Assembly: GCF_036370855.1 (NCBI RefSeq)
Contig: NC_088098.1
Location: 138,652,721-138,716,720, forward strand
DNA length: 64,000 nt
Direction of reading: 5' to 3'
DNA from: Dromaius novaehollandiae
Lineage: Eukaryota; Chordata; Aves; Casuariiformes; Dromaiidae
A program made the position numbers and the translations under genes. Below the pieces are notes generated by a model, which did no database searches, was not told the origin of the DNA, and saw only the letters and a program-made list of their open reading frames with translations. Numbering within the stretch: position 1 is the first letter of the stretch; the number at the start of each line of letters is the position of its first letter. Of the stretch, positions 35,501 to 49,254 are shown one piece after another.

Positions 35501-38500
35501 CTTGTCTATGACCAAAACCTTGCATCTCTGTGGCAGATTGCTGGTAGGTTTTCATGAATTCTTTGAATTATTCAGTGGGAGACAGAGAGACCAGTTCACC
35601 CTGGAAAAATGCATTCATTACCCTGGAAAGAAGGAGTTCTTGGTGTATGTCAGATTACTGAATCAGCTTTATGCCTGAGAAGATTTAAAGATAAAAGCAT
35701 GTTTACTAAAGCACAGGCTTACAATAATAATGGGATGAAGTTGTAAAGAAAGTTGAAAACACGAAAATATATTAATAAGACTACACTTGACACGAATTTA
35801 TCTTTCCTACTCTAGCATTTCAGATAGCTTTTAAGGCTAATTAGCATATTACTTCATTACAGCTTACTCTAGACAGTTCTTAGCATTAAATTGTGAACTA
35901 TAGCTCTCTGGCATCTGGGTGGTTCCCAGAGAGAGCTGCTTTGGGTGTTGCCCCCCTCAGCTAGCTCAGGGTGGACTCAGCTCCTTCCTCTCTCTTGGTG
36001 TCTCCCTGGCTCTTTTTCCCATAGTGGCTAATGGGAAAATCCTAAGGCTTTAAGTTGCTTTCTTCAGCTTTTGGTACTTGTAACATAGCATGCGCTTTAC
36101 AAGTGTTTTTTCATGAAAAATATGAATAATACAAACTTTTTTCCCATATTGCTTGCTCTTGCTACATGTTTTGCAGAGAAGCTCAGATGTATAGACACAA
36201 TGAAGAACAGACTGCCTAGGCACCATGATTTTTACTATTGAATAGACTTAGGGGAACTTCTCCTAGGACCTGTTAGAGTCTTGTTTCTGTTTTATTTTAC
36301 TGCACTGTAACCAGTCTCTTATGGAGTGAAAATATTTGAGAGGGAAAACCTTAAAGAAAAGGAAGTAAGCTTATTAGAAATTATGAGTTTAGGACCTATT
36401 TTTAGTACTTGAAGTATTCAGCACTTGGTTCAAATTAAAGCACAAGCTTGTGAGCAGAATCTGTGACTTAAACTGAAGAAAAGGGTGAAAGGTAGACTGG
36501 CCTGCAAAAATCAAAAAACATGATTCTTTTTGCATTTAGGGGGAAATTAGAAAGGCCTTCTACCTAAAAAAATGGTGAAATTACTTGATCCAAGGTGGCC
36601 TTTTCAGTTTGTTTAACTGGTTGGTTGTATCATAGGATAAAGTAGTTCTGAGCCAGAATCTTGGGGATAGCATCACCGGAAGGGTGTATTAGTTTGTGCT
36701 GAGGAAGGTTGTTCTGAGTTGCGAGCCATTAAACTGTTTGAATTTCAAATATCAACATTTAGCCTTAAACAGAGAAAAAATGTTGAAATTGGCAAATTTT
36801 TCATTGTATAACATTGGGAAGGCTTGCAGATATTTGGAATGCCAACAATCTGATGCACTGATGTGAGCTGTAGTCCTCGTATTTGACCTACCTGAATACA
36901 TTTTGCAGACTAAATATATGAGCCCACAATTATATTACTGAAGATTGTTTGCTTCATGATAGCTGCTTATATAAACGGTCTTACCCTATGAAAGGACAAA
37001 ATTATTCAAGTAGTTTATTCCACCTGCTACCTCTTGGTATATAGGTGTAGGTTGGAAGTAACGTTAAGACCAAAAGAATTGCTATTAGAGAAATGAGAAT
37101 CAGCCTCATGGTTTCAATGTTTTCTTGGTTTTCTTTATCACAACAATTTTTTTTTCTTTGAGAACTATCTTTTGTGAATCTGAACTGAACTGCTGAAAGC
37201 TCTGATGTCCTTAGTCAGATTGTCAGATCCATTCAGATGTTCCTTTAAAACACAAGGTTTCCCAGTGAGTTCTGTGTTGATAGTGTTTGTTTTGTTTTTT
37301 TGTAAACCTTGTTGAAAGGAGACAGTGGAGTGGCCAAAACTCTAAGACATTGAGGATTTATTTGTTTTTTACCAAAGAAAACAGCAGTTTGAAAACAAGA
37401 AGTTGGAACTTGTTCCTTTTCAGAGGCCAAATATTGATTTCTTCCCATCGATAAATGGACTTTGGCAGTTGATAATTAATAGTTATGACCTTTTGAATGT
37501 TTCTGGAACACTTCACTGGCTGCAGAGCAATTAATCGTTCCTAGCTGCAGTACTTCCTTAAGCTATTTTGGTGGCAGCTATAGAGGGATATGTATGTTCT
37601 TCTGGGCAGTGATTAGGCTCTGCAGATCTTTCAAACCTGGTAAGATCCCAAAACTGTGTAAAAATTCTGGTTTGTAAATTAAGATCAGAAACTATTATTA
37701 GCTTTTGTTTGTAGTTCAGGCATGATGTCATGTTTGGCATAGTACTATAGGAAAACTCCCAACTCGTGGCCCAGATCTGTTCTTTCTCAACTCGGTGTCT
37801 TCGATGTCTGCTCTTGAGGCCGCCTGTCTCTCTTTAAGAGAGGAACGGTTCTTGCGATACCAGCATTTTAGGGCTTGATTCAGTGTTATCTGGGGGAGAG
37901 GGACGGGAGGCCTTGCTTGGAGCCAGTCACAACTGCATGATTTCCAGCCACCTTATCCTTCTATAAAACTGCATTTAAATGGCTTTAACTTTTCATGCTG
38001 GCATGAAGTCCTCTAAGGCCATTCCAGCAAGACAGCACTGGGCTTAGTGGAAGAGGTCTAGCGAACTTGCTCCTGTGTGCACTTTTTTTGACATTTTTTC
38101 CCATCCTTCTATTTATACCACTAAGTAACTATAATAATTTTGGGTTAAAAAAGACTTGAGGAAGCATAGTATCACAACAAAAACATATGTTTGGAACTGT
38201 AAAGCATTGCAGGAAACCATGTTCTTCCAAGTTTCATGAGGTTGCAGCATGTTAACTGTTCTTTTGTAAAGTCTTTTCTAGTCTTGGCTTTTCATACAGA
38301 TGACAGGAGTCACTGAATTAGGGTAACTGTATAACATACAAGTTATTATAATTGTGGAGAAATAATTGGAATCCTTAGTAAGTCTTTGCTCACTTAACTT
38401 GAAATTTTTCTGAACATTTACTTGAATAAAATCTGTAGTCTATCAAAACCTAGAAAGTCTCGCCCTGTATATTATGACTATTTAATTTTAATTTACTTTT

Positions 38501-41362
38501 GTTACAGTCAAATAGAAATAAAAACTATTCATTGGAAAAGCAAATATAATGAAAGGGGAATATTATTCTTCGTACAGTTAAAAAAGCATCCTTTTAAACC
38601 AGGAACATCATCAATTCATGAGGTCAGTCACATTCATAGGGATAGAAAAGATTCATAAATCATGTTGTTATTATTTCCCATGTCTCTTGAGTTCTTTGGC
38701 TGAGTATGCATAAATGTTTAGTAAGACCACTGTAGGTTTTGCAGTTAAAGGTAAAATTCATCTTTCTGTCAGATTACCTTTTTAAAATATTCTATTTGCT
38801 TGCTGAAAAATCTTCCTTACCCTTTGTCAAGAGAAGTGTTTTCTTCTTCCAGATGTGGATTTTTATTCTTTCACAAGATTAGAAAACATACAGTATACTG
38901 GTTTAAGGGGCAGAACAGCCAATATACAGCCAATACCGGAATAATGGCAGATTTAAGGCCTGGTAACTTGTCAATTAATAGGGCTATAAAGGAAGGTTTT
39001 ATAATACTAGGAAACAAACATTCCCCTATTCCCAAAGGAATGTAGAATGTGTTTATAGACATGATAAATCCTGAGAGAAGGTATTTCACAGCATTTTGTA
39101 TTTGTGCTGCAGAAGAAATATTAAAGAAGTAGATACTAAAGGGGTAAATATAAGGATAGATATTACAGAGACTTAATTTATATTTATAGCTGTCTGAACT
39201 AGATTTCATGAACCAAGAATAGCTTTATGGGCAAATGGACAATAAATGTAGTCCCATCAACTGTCCTCTTACCTTCATTACAGCGAAGAGAGTCCATTAT
39301 ATTGGCAGTATATAGAAAATATGGCTGATACTGCTGTGTCTGAACCTGAGATGGCTCCTGCAAAACCATCCTGGGCATCGCTCATGCACATTCGTCAGTA
39401 TGACCAGTTTGGAGAGCACCAGGCAGAGAACTTGGACCAAACTTCCAAGCAGGATGGAATGACTTAAATTCCATTGTGGACATCAGTTGGTCTTGCCAGT
39501 GCCCACTGCAAGTTCTATATTCTCCTTGCTGGAGAACTGACTACAGAAATTAATACAAACCTTCCCAGGACACTCTGTCTTACAGCGAACACGTGACAGT
39601 GTAGTTTTGTGAAAGGCTTTTATTGACATTCACTTAGGATAAACAGCATAATTCCTTTGTGGTTTTGCTACTCATGAGTAATGCAATTATGTCAGACTAT
39701 TGTATTCAAGCCTTTACACCGTAATGGCAGCGTATGTGTTCTGTAAGTAATGTTGCTTTGTATGAGTTTGTCAAAGCTCTATTGTAACACTTCCAAAACA
39801 TTTTTTCCTCTTTTTAAGAAATCATTACTGTATTGTAATGTGCGATAAACTGTGGAAAGGAAGCAAATGTTCATCTCCTGAATGCCTTTGAAATCACTAC
39901 CTGTAATATTCAGCTCATCTTTGCAAGTAGGCCTTATGTGACCTGTCCCTTTGGTTATGCTTTGTGCTTTTCTGTACTTGGAATGAAGCACTTGGCTAAT
40001 TCTTGCTGTGAAATCTAATCTAATATTCAAGTGTCCAGTTTTCAGAGGTCTGCAAAAAGTAACCACAAGTGATTTCTCATTCCATCTTTCAGCATCGGTA
40101 CCTGTAGCCGGTGTGGTAAGCATCTTGTAGTGTTACGAGGAACAGGGGATCAAAACAAAGTGATGGCAAGACAGCTAACAAACATCACAACATCTTATAC
40201 ACAAATGTCTTTTATAAGTAAATAAGCAATTTATTTAGTGTACTCTTTAGTACACTAGATGTTACTTTTAAAAAAAAGCTTTTCCAGTGAAAACTTCTAA
40301 AGCTAAACAGTAGGAGAGGTGAAAAATGTTCTCTGTAGGCTTGTACTCACATTAACATTGTGGTGTTCTAGAGATGGCTTTCCAAATGCAACAGCTGGTT
40401 TTTTTGCCCAAATGATTATGATTTCTAAAAAACATGTCTGCTTTCAGCAGAGAAAATGAAATGTGAAAACTATAATGTAAATATTTTTAATCTAAAAGTT
40501 TGTTGCTCATGTTATCTTAAAAATATATATGCACATCTACAAATATACACACACATAAATACATAAATACATATATATACATATATATGGATTTCTGAAT
40601 GTGCTCTCAGGTGCTGTAGGCTAATGTTAACTGAGATTTTGTAACAGAGAGACAAAAGAGTTGATGGCTTTGTAAGCCTGTGCTGAGCTGTGCCTGATAC
40701 CTTCCCAGATCAGAAGGCATTAGGATTTTGTCTGTGTCAAAGAGCCTGCAACCTGAATAGGCAGCAAAGAAAGGGTGGAAAGTCCTTTCTGGACTGAAGA
40801 ATGTTAGTCCAGTAGTTCACTGAGTACCTGATTTCTGATCTAACTTCCAACAGTAATTAATTTATCTACTGAGGATTCATCACATTTCTGAATATTAAAT
40901 AAACTGAGACTTTCACAGTTGATGTTAAGAAATTATTTGTCATATGGGCTCAAAGTAATTTTGTTTGCGGCACCCTTATCAAATAGCCCCTAAGGGAATC
41001 ATGAAATTGCTTCCTGAACCTCTGCTGCTTTCTCTCTGCTGACAGTTTAATCATGTTGCTCTTCAAATAATTGGAGGCAACTTTGTATCTATTACTGATA
41101 CATGCTTAGTTCCAACTAATTATGAAAATCAATAGCCTGCGGAGAACATTACTGGCTTTAAAAAACAAACCCTCCCTCCCCAGGTTTTACTTCCACAAAA
41201 GGTGTTTCATGAAATCATGAAATTCTTGATGTTAACTTTTCAATTAAGCCACCTTCTAAAGGAGTCTCAAATAAATCAGATTACCAGATGCTTACCGCAG
41301 CCTAATAAGACTTTGAGTTCTGCCACCTTCCCAAGAGAGTATTATGCTGTGAGTATCTCTGC
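32532..41362. other. Intronic DNA, no confirmed gene
   Basis: This is AT-rich intron. The block at 34630-35090 is GC-richer and has scattered CA-rich stretches (CATGCACACGTACACACAG, then CACACGCACACACATCC), perhaps a decayed repeat I cannot place. A CA/TA-type simple repeat lies at 40522-40589. The rest shows nothing I can name. Confidence 0.65.
40522..40589. repeat. Degenerate AT/CA simple repeat
   Basis: ATATATATGCAC is followed by ATACACACACATAAATACATAAATACATATATATAC-type sequence. Low-complexity, mixed (TA)n and (CA)n units. Confidence 0.85.
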
Positions 41363-41400
41363 TTTTTTTTTTTTTTTTTTTTTTTTTGCTTTTTTTTTTT
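41363..41400. repeat. Interrupted poly(T), T25-GC-T11
   Basis: Twenty-five T, then GC, then eleven T. It is followed by CCAGAGGTAAAG, so it also forms an extreme polypyrimidine tract before AG|GT. It could be the reversed poly(A) tail of a retroposed sequence on the minus strand, but no such sequence is identified beside it. The exact length is prone to sequencing error. Confidence 0.9.
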
Positions 41401-43039
41401 CCAGAGGTAAAGTAGCCTTGTCTAAAGTAGCTGCCTAGAACTCTTCCATAGTGCTTCAGGCAAATAATAGTGTGGCCCCGCTTTCAGCAGGTAAATGGAA
41501 TAAAAGATCTGTAAATGTGATGCTTGCAGGTTAATTTTCCTCCTTACTCATGTTTATTACCTGCTAATGATGGTGGTTTTGTATGAAGTAGTTCCAAAAA
41601 TGGCAGTGGCATCTCCTTACCCTATTCCTGCTGCAACTATTCCCAGCGGTATCTGCTGACCTTTGCTGTGGAAAGAAACTTGTGCTGCCCTTGTTTTTTG
41701 TGCTAGTGTTACAGAATCAGCTGATATAAAACAGTGAGTTGGATTTATTTTATGGCTTACACAATGTTAAACTGGACTTTTTGTAGTTTGCCTTGTTAAT
41801 TTTCATAGTGTGCAGTCTGTGTTCTTACCTTCCGATAACTCTTGAATGGCTAGTCTGAACTGCCATTTCATGCCATTTTTAGTGTAGTAAAAGAGGTCCA
41901 TTTTCCTACTCCATTGCCTCCAGAGGAATCATCTGAGAGTCATGGAGAGGAAGGTTGCATCTCAAAGGACATCCCAGCTCCAGCGGTGTCCTTGCTGCAC
42001 TACACGCTTTATTATTGCATCACTTGGAAAGCGCTTTTGACTTCCTAAAATCCAGAGTGGATTTAGTTGAACTTGAAATTTCTTTGATTATGTGAACACA
42101 CAGTGGAGGAAGCCTGTAGTGATTATTGGATGGCAGGGAAAATTGTTTATATTTATGCCAGATGAGAATAGTTAATTTGATGAAATCCAACCTCCGTTGC
42201 CATCCTTCTTCCGCTTAGTTAGCTAAACTTTCGCACTTTGATGAAGTTTTGCATCTCCACATCCATTAGCATTGGAGTTGGGGTGGCAGGAAATCCAGCT
42301 GAGGCACAGTTATTTTTGTTCATCATACATAGTTTATGTTAAAAAAAAAAGATATTTTTACAAAGTTATTTTTACAAAAGGACAATAAGGTGTGTGAAAA
42401 ATCACAGTGAAGATATCAAGTTCTTAAAAATTAAATAAGCTGCTTTACAAATTAGGAGAGTTATGCCAATTCCCATCCGCTCTGGGACCCTTCTGCAATG
42501 AGACTATTGAAAACTAAAATGTATGTTTTGCAATAAACAGTTTAGTTTTCCAACAGTATGTATTCTAGCGTAGGCATTTTTTCTTTTGTTCAGATACATA
42601 AGGAAACTTTCCCTGCATGTTCTTCAGATTCATTTGCGCTCCATTCCAAAGTAAAGTAATAGAACATGAGGCCAGAATAGAGCATTATGACCCAGGCTGA
42701 CCTCCTGGGTAGCCCCTGTTCCTGTATCTACACCAGTATCTTGTGACTGAACTGAAACAACTTGTGATTTTTTTAAGTACAAAATTAAAGGCATTAAAAC
42801 CAAATGTATGATTTTGCTGTTTTTATTCTTGGTGCTCAGATACATAACAATGAAAAATTCAATATATTTTTTCCCCCAGGAGTCCTAGTTTTCATCCTGA
42901 ATAGAAAACATTATTATGGATTGGGTGAAACCTTATGAAAAGCTTGGCCATACCAGTCTTTTCTTGTGAGTAAGAGTGAGAAACAGGCATCTGTATTGTA
43001 AAATCAAGCAGCTGAAAGCAGCTGAGGCATCTACCCCCC

Positions 43040-43066
43040 AAACCTCTATGGCTAGCATAGAGGTTT
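43040..43066. repeat. Perfect 11-bp stem-loop
   Basis: AAACCTCTATG (43040-43050) and CATAGAGGTTT (43056-43066) are exact reverse complements around the 5-base loop GCTAG. The perfect pairing is striking for otherwise decayed intron sequence, but the stem does not extend. Function unknown. Confidence 0.75.
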
Positions 43067-43383
43067 AATTCTGAGGTAGAAGAGGCATCGCCTGTCATCG
43101 GATAACCATTTCTGGGATGGAAGGCTGGTGCATTGAACACGCTAGAGAAGTCGAGAGAAAATGACTGGGAAGCCAAGAATACAACTGGAACAAGTACTGT
43201 GAGCAAAGTCCGTGGAGGAACAAGTGTGGAAAGGGGGCTGTTTGGGCTAAGTCCTGGCAGGATGTGGCTGGACTGTTACTACAGAAGCTGTCTTGTCTTT
43301 GATTGTATTGTGTACAAGGAAAATGGACTTTGCATGCATTTTGTGAGCTGGGTTTTATCAGAGAAAGGCTCAATTCCATTGCG

Positions 43384-43406
43384 TTTTCTTTTCCTAACAG
43401 GTAATC
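43384..43406 (+). other. Candidate recursive splice site (AACAG|GTAATC)
   Basis: TTTTCTTTTCCTAACAG ends at 43400 and is followed directly by GTAATC. The acceptor side is very good; the donor has the required GTAA but lacks G at +5. It has the same joined acceptor-donor form as 22171/22172. Confidence 0.35.
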
Positions 43407-45514
43407 TGCAAAAGCAGAGTTTTGGCCCTATGGGTCAGAAACATAAGTGCTTAGTACACGCACACCTGTGAGCCCCTGTCTAATTTACATTTGTTAAAAA
43501 GCAAGTTAAAGAGACAGAAGTAGTAGTGAAGTTCAAACTCTAATAAGGTTATCTGTTTCAGCATAACATATTTCATTCCAGTACTAAAATGGTAAAGCAC
43601 TGCTAGGCATCTGAGCCAATACATGTGACAAAATAATGAATACATTTTGTACTGATTGGCCAAGCTGATCTTGCTCTAATGCACTTGGCTCCTAAAATAA
43701 TGTATCTATTGACCTAGTTCTAAAAATATAAAGTATCAGGTAATATCTTAATTCAGATTTCTTTTCTTCAAACTTTTGAAATTGTATCACTTGTAGCTGG
43801 CAAACATACGCTGGTAGGGAATGGTGCCATAGTGAAATGCTGCGGACTGAGAAAAATCACCTGCTTGTCCTGGGATTAGTTCCATTGCTGTCTGCCGGAA
43901 ATGTCGGACTGGTCTTTCAGCCTCTGAATTGAAAGCAGATGTTTCCAATGTAAAAGGAATTTACCTATGTAGCACAGGGGATGCAACAAGAGGCGACACA
44001 TCATTTAGCAAGTGACTTTGTATCTGAACAGAGAACTTTTCTTTTTTCTTTTCTCTAAAGGCAGAACCAAAATCTGGTAAATATTAGAAACAAATTGCTC
44101 ATGTACTGGAAGAGATTCAGGACAGCTGTTTGTTTTGGGTGATTTGATTTTTAAATAAAAACTCCTAACAAAATGATAGAAGAAATGTATGTAGAATATT
44201 GTACCTTTGCTTGGCATTTATGCTACAGTGCATTAGTTCTCACTAAAGCTATCGTCATCTTTTTTATATAGCAGCTGGGCATCTAGTCAAAACAGCATAT
44301 GCTCACAAATAATTAGGCTTGTGCCTGGAATACTAAAACTTTGAAGAAGTGTGTTGGCTTCCCTTATGGCCTTTGCTGAGCTCTTTTTTTTCTTGTGTTG
44401 GGCATCAGCTTTGTGAGCTGGGCCCAATATTTGAATCCCATGTGCCTTTTAGATTATTGGGTTACTTCTTTTCGATATATCCCCCCCAGTCCATTCCACA
44501 CAACCCTTTGATATCTATATTGAAACTGGGCTGCAACTATTTTTCTAGAGTGGACTTACTGAAATGGGAAATCAACCAGATTGAGGTCTTTCCCATTTCT
44601 AGTCCTCTTCTCAGATGCAAGGAATTCACTTATGACCTTTTGGATACCAAATCAAAATGCAGATGAGAGTGCAAAAGCAAAAATTCAGATCAGTTTATGA
44701 TAAATACGGCCCTCACAAAATAATGTAGCCTGCAGACCAGAGGTGGCTACATTAATCTTTCTCAGTCTCTAAATGCCTTTGGCCTGCTTCAAAAAACTTC
44801 TACCAACAATAGTCAACTTGTTCTGCTCTTTGTGCTCTAGGGATATTACTAGATGCTTTTTATTCACTTTGTTTACAACCAGTTCTTGCCCTCTGTGGGT
44901 GTGACAAAGTTTATGGGCCCTGCCCTGTCACCTTCCCTCCCCTTTGAACTTTCATCATTGGATGAAATCCGGACCTTCTCATAGACATCATTCCTCACGT
45001 ATTTGTTTAATTTCACGCTGAATTGACTGTCTTCCTGCTCTGGACTTTGCTCTGATGTTACCATGTTTTGTTTCCATTATTTAAAGTTGCAGAAAACCTA
45101 TTTCCTGTTTCCTCGTGTTTCCTTAATTTAGTACATTTTAATGTATCTGTCCATGGTTTTTTTCCTGTGTGTATAATGTCAAACAGAGAAGAACATAGCG
45201 GATGGTACAGTGAAAAGCTTTATCAATCAGCATTAGCTTGGGATAGCTCTGTTATTTCTGGGCAAAGGCCACAAATGTGTTATTCAAGACATCATAAATG
45301 AAGGCAAGACTATTTTAAGATGTTTCTCTATCATGCATAAGCCACATATATCACAGAATACTGGTGGAGGAATACTCTGAAGAATATTGAACTCCTGTTG
45401 TGACCAGAGCAGATCTGAAACAAAAATGTTAGTTTATTAGAAAATTCTAATAAGTTGATGTTTTTTAAGCATTTTAGGTGTGATGAATTCTTACCAAAGG
45501 AAGGCAGTTTCTGA

Positions 45515-45560
45515 GAGATGCTCGACTAGATAGACTCCTCTGAGGACCTCATACAGCTCC
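45515..45560 (+). mobile_element. Possible decayed CR1 3' end
   Basis: GATGCTCGACTAGATAGACT followed by CCTCTGAGGACCTC resembles the CR1 3'UTR phrase GGACTAGATGACCTCC-AGAG-GTCCC seen intact at 12627-12650. The terminal repeats are missing and the match is short, so this may be a very old copy or chance. Confidence 0.35.
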
Positions 45561-48500
45561 ATCTCTGGTACAGTTTGTCTGTTCTGAAGCCATCAGCTCC
45601 AGCATCCTCAGGCTGGAGGCAAGGTATCCTCTAACTTGGTTTACCCTGAAATCAGGGTTTTCTGGCCCCTTCTCTTCTATCTTCTCGTTCTTCACCTCTG
45701 TCTTATCACCTGTAATGCAACCTGATTAGGTATACTGTCATTGCATCTATAGCAGCAGTGTTTATTTTGCTCAGCAGACACAAGAGGAACTAAAGAGTAT
45801 ATGTATTTTTGGCAGAACAATATTTCTGGTTCAGGGATGATTTATAATATATTTTGTGTGGGTCCAATTTGATCAAGAAACCAGATAAAAGCACTTGAAA
45901 CAAGTAGGTAAAACCCACAAAGTTTTGATGAGGCAGAACACATGATTTTTGTCAGCTCTAACTGGGACTCTTTCCTATTGTTCAGCCTGGATCACCAAGG
46001 CTCCTTGGTGTCTGACTTCAGGATTCCCAGAGAGCTGTGAAAACACCGTGCATACTACATCTTTCTTGAAGGCCCTCTATTTTAAAGATGAGATTATTTA
46101 GCTTGATTCAATTTGAACTTGGAAGACTTCTCTTTTCCAGTGGCATAAAGGACCACCTTTCAGTTCTGGAGAGATGTCAGCAATCGTATGTAATTTTGTG
46201 AAAATTATGTTAATAAGAAAGTAGTTTTCCTTACCACTTCTCACAACACTGAGTCTGGTTTGACCAGCACCTTCAACTGTAATTTTTTTATTTTGTGAAA
46301 TGGAGGAGAATAACATCTTCCTCTGAGACTGATATTTAAAGGGTCACTTATTTGAAGCTCACTGGTGATCTGGAATGTTAAAAGAAACTTTGACAGAGGA
46401 ATTAGTAGAAGATGAAGCCCTCAGCTTTGTTCTTCAGGATGGGGCATAATTGTGACCTCATCCTTAAAAGAAAAAAAAAGAAGCTGGGCACGGAGGAAAA
46501 CAGTTGTAATTGTATATTGCTGATAATGGGTGATCTGTTACTCCTTAGGAATACAATCTTTGGGTTATAACAGATAGTTTTGTAAAAATATAGTTCAGTA
46601 GCTGTCAAAAATGTAAACAGAATTTTAGGAATTAGAAGGAATAAAGAACAAAACAAACATAGCTCTACTACTGTGTAATTTGGCCTGCTTTTCTGTGTTG
46701 AATACTGTGTGGGGTTCTGATACCCTTTTTCAGAAAGGATATAGCTGAACTGAAGTTCAAAACAGCAACAAAGGGTTCATTTATCTTTGAATTTAGTTTG
46801 GATCAGGAGTGAGCTCTTCAAGAAATCTAACCCCGCTTCCTCTACTTTGGTTTGTCCAGCGGGGCAATCTCAGAGCACACAAACTGGATTCCTTTTAGAT
46901 GAAATGAACCCAGAAGATGCACTTCAGAAGCACACCCAATCTGCTCAAAGCAAAAGCAGGCATTCAGTCTGAACCAGATCTAATCCCAAGCAGACACCCC
47001 AAAATATGCACATTAAGTCAAGTCCGCAGCTCCACCTCTTTTGCTCCACACATCTGTTCCTCTTGTGCTGCACTGCTTGCTCCTGTGGATGTAGCCCCAG
47101 TGATCCCTGCTGTGCACAGTGGTGGGGCAGATGGGCAGGCTGTGCATGCTGTGTGCTTGTGCTCACCTCTAGGCATCTGTTATGGGAGACCAGGAGCTGG
47201 GCTGGGTTCAGCCGTTGGCTTCCCTTGTTGTGGTTGTTCTGACGTGAAGGATATCAGGCTCTTGGTTTTAGAGAGACACTGCTGAGGGAGAGGACATTAC
47301 TGAGGAAATAATCATGGTCATATTCTTTTCTTTTTCCAACACTGTAGCACTACGGACTTTACTAAGAGCGATATATCTGTTGTATCCCTTTCAAATGTCA
47401 GAAAGATGAAGAATCATTGTGTTACTAATACAATGTATGTCCTATATTAAGACCAAATATACCTCTCTCCTGAAAACTAGCTTTACTGATGTTATTAGTA
47501 AAGTACTGAGAATGGGATCCGCAGTCTGAGCTGTGCTGTAATTCCAGCCATCCATGGTATTTTCCCTCCATAACTTTTTCATCTCAGACTTTCATTTCTG
47601 CCTCCCAGTGATGCTTCATTTTAATTCATTTTATGTTACATAACTCGAATATAGTGTCATAGCTAATTGCAAACATCTGCTTGTAAACCTTACAGTTTTT
47701 TCTACCACACTTCACAACAGTGACTGGAATCTATTAACTTGAAGGCTGTCCAGCTGTAGACACCTAACTCAGATTCTCTGAATTACTCTCTAGCAGTCCC
47801 TGCCTCTCTCCATTGACTCTGTGTGGTACTTTTGCTTCTACCTTTTGTGATATGTTTATATCATCTAAACTAGCCTGAAATGGAGGGAGTGAATATATGT
47901 TTTCTGGATGACAAACTTGTCCAAAATGCCTGGAGAACAATTTTGGGGGACAGTTAATAATGGCATTACAAGTTGCCTGCAATTTCTTGATATGTAATAG
48001 CTGTTCAGTTCAAGGCACTTTTTTGGTGCAATGCCCAAACTACCTTCTTCTGTGGCAGAAAGAGCGTGTCAGCAGCAGATAAAGGTGGGTAGCTGCTTGG
48101 AATGAAGGCGGGGGTAGGTGCAAAGATTCAGAATATTTTAAGCTACTTTTGGGGAGCCCTGGTTGCTACAGTAGCTGAAGAAGTGGACATTTAAAAATAG
48201 GACACTCTGCAGAAATAAAGAAAGGCTTAAGAGAGGATTTTTGCTCTCTGCTTCTTACTCAGTCATCTTTTCTCATTCAGGTATCCTACTGAATTGCCTT
48301 CAGTTGCCCTGGTTACATGAGCAGTGAGTTTTTTGCACGTGCTGGTCCTACTCATCTCAAGGTCTTAGGCCCAAATACAGCATATTGTAGCAAACTTTTT
48401 GTTTTATATAAAGGTTTTCAATTTCCAAATGAATTTCAGTGATTAGCAAGTAATTTGCATATATCTATTTAGAAGGAAGGATGCCGGTTGAGTGGTGAGC

Positions 48501-48601
48501 TGCCATTTCTCTCCACATTCAGGCTTTGGAGATTGGCCCTGGAACCCAGCTGCTCTCAGACTGTGGAAGATCTTCCTCTAATGCCAGCAGCAGCATCTGG
48601 A

Positions 48602-48636
48602 TGCCTGGCACAACTCTTTGAAGAGTTGTTTTGGCA
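48602..48636. repeat. Stem-loop with a perfect 9-bp core palindrome
   Basis: ACAACTCTT (48610-48618), two bases, then AAGAGTTGT (48621-48629) form a perfect 20-base palindrome. Outside a small internal loop, TGCC (48602-48605) can pair with GGCA (48633-48636). Function unknown. Confidence 0.6.
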
Positions 48637-49254
48637 GCTCAGGAGCTGCTCTTGATTTCTAATATGGTCAGCATACAGCTGGAATTTTTTATCCTGCCTG
48701 GATGCCTTTTCTCTTTGGCTCACCTTGGATTATTTGGAATTTTTATACTTCCATCCCGCAGGGGAGACAGGACTCTCTTCAGTTACTTCTCAGTCCTCAA
48801 GTGGAGGATCCTTGCAGCTTGAATAGGGAGAATTTCTTTCTGCATACTAAAACTTACTCTCACCCTGAAGCTGTTGTACACTTGCTGAGCATATGCTGGG
48901 ACTATGAAGGCAAAAGGAGTATCTTTTGTGGAGCTGGTTGCAAATCTTTTTACATTCTATTTTCTGTCAGAAAATTCTAATTCATCCAAACAAAAACTTT
49001 TTGCAAAGTGTATTTCTTTTAATGAAACTTTAGTAAGGATCCTTCTTGGATCTGCAGTAGAATTTCTGATTAGCAAATACAGATAGGGAAGTAAAAAAAA
49101 TCTGTGAATAGCTAGTAGTGCACATCTCTTTCTTTCACCTGGATATGAAGGAGTCACGTTCAGGTACTTGCTCTACCTGATTCAGTGCCGCGACCACCTG
49201 GCTATAAATTTGGGGCCTCTCATATTAAAGCCTTTTACTAGGCTGGGTGAGGTG

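Larger units (their letters stand above)
41401..49254. other. Intronic DNA, no confirmed gene
   Basis: This is AT-rich intron. It holds splice-like junctions (41490/41491 and 43400/43401), a perfect hairpin (43040-43066), a possible CR1 end (45515-45560), a near-perfect 18-bp palindrome CACCAAGG-CT-CCTTGGTG (45993-46010), and a hairpin at 48602-48636. The patch at 47000-47280 is GC-richer but unidentified. Confidence 0.65.
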
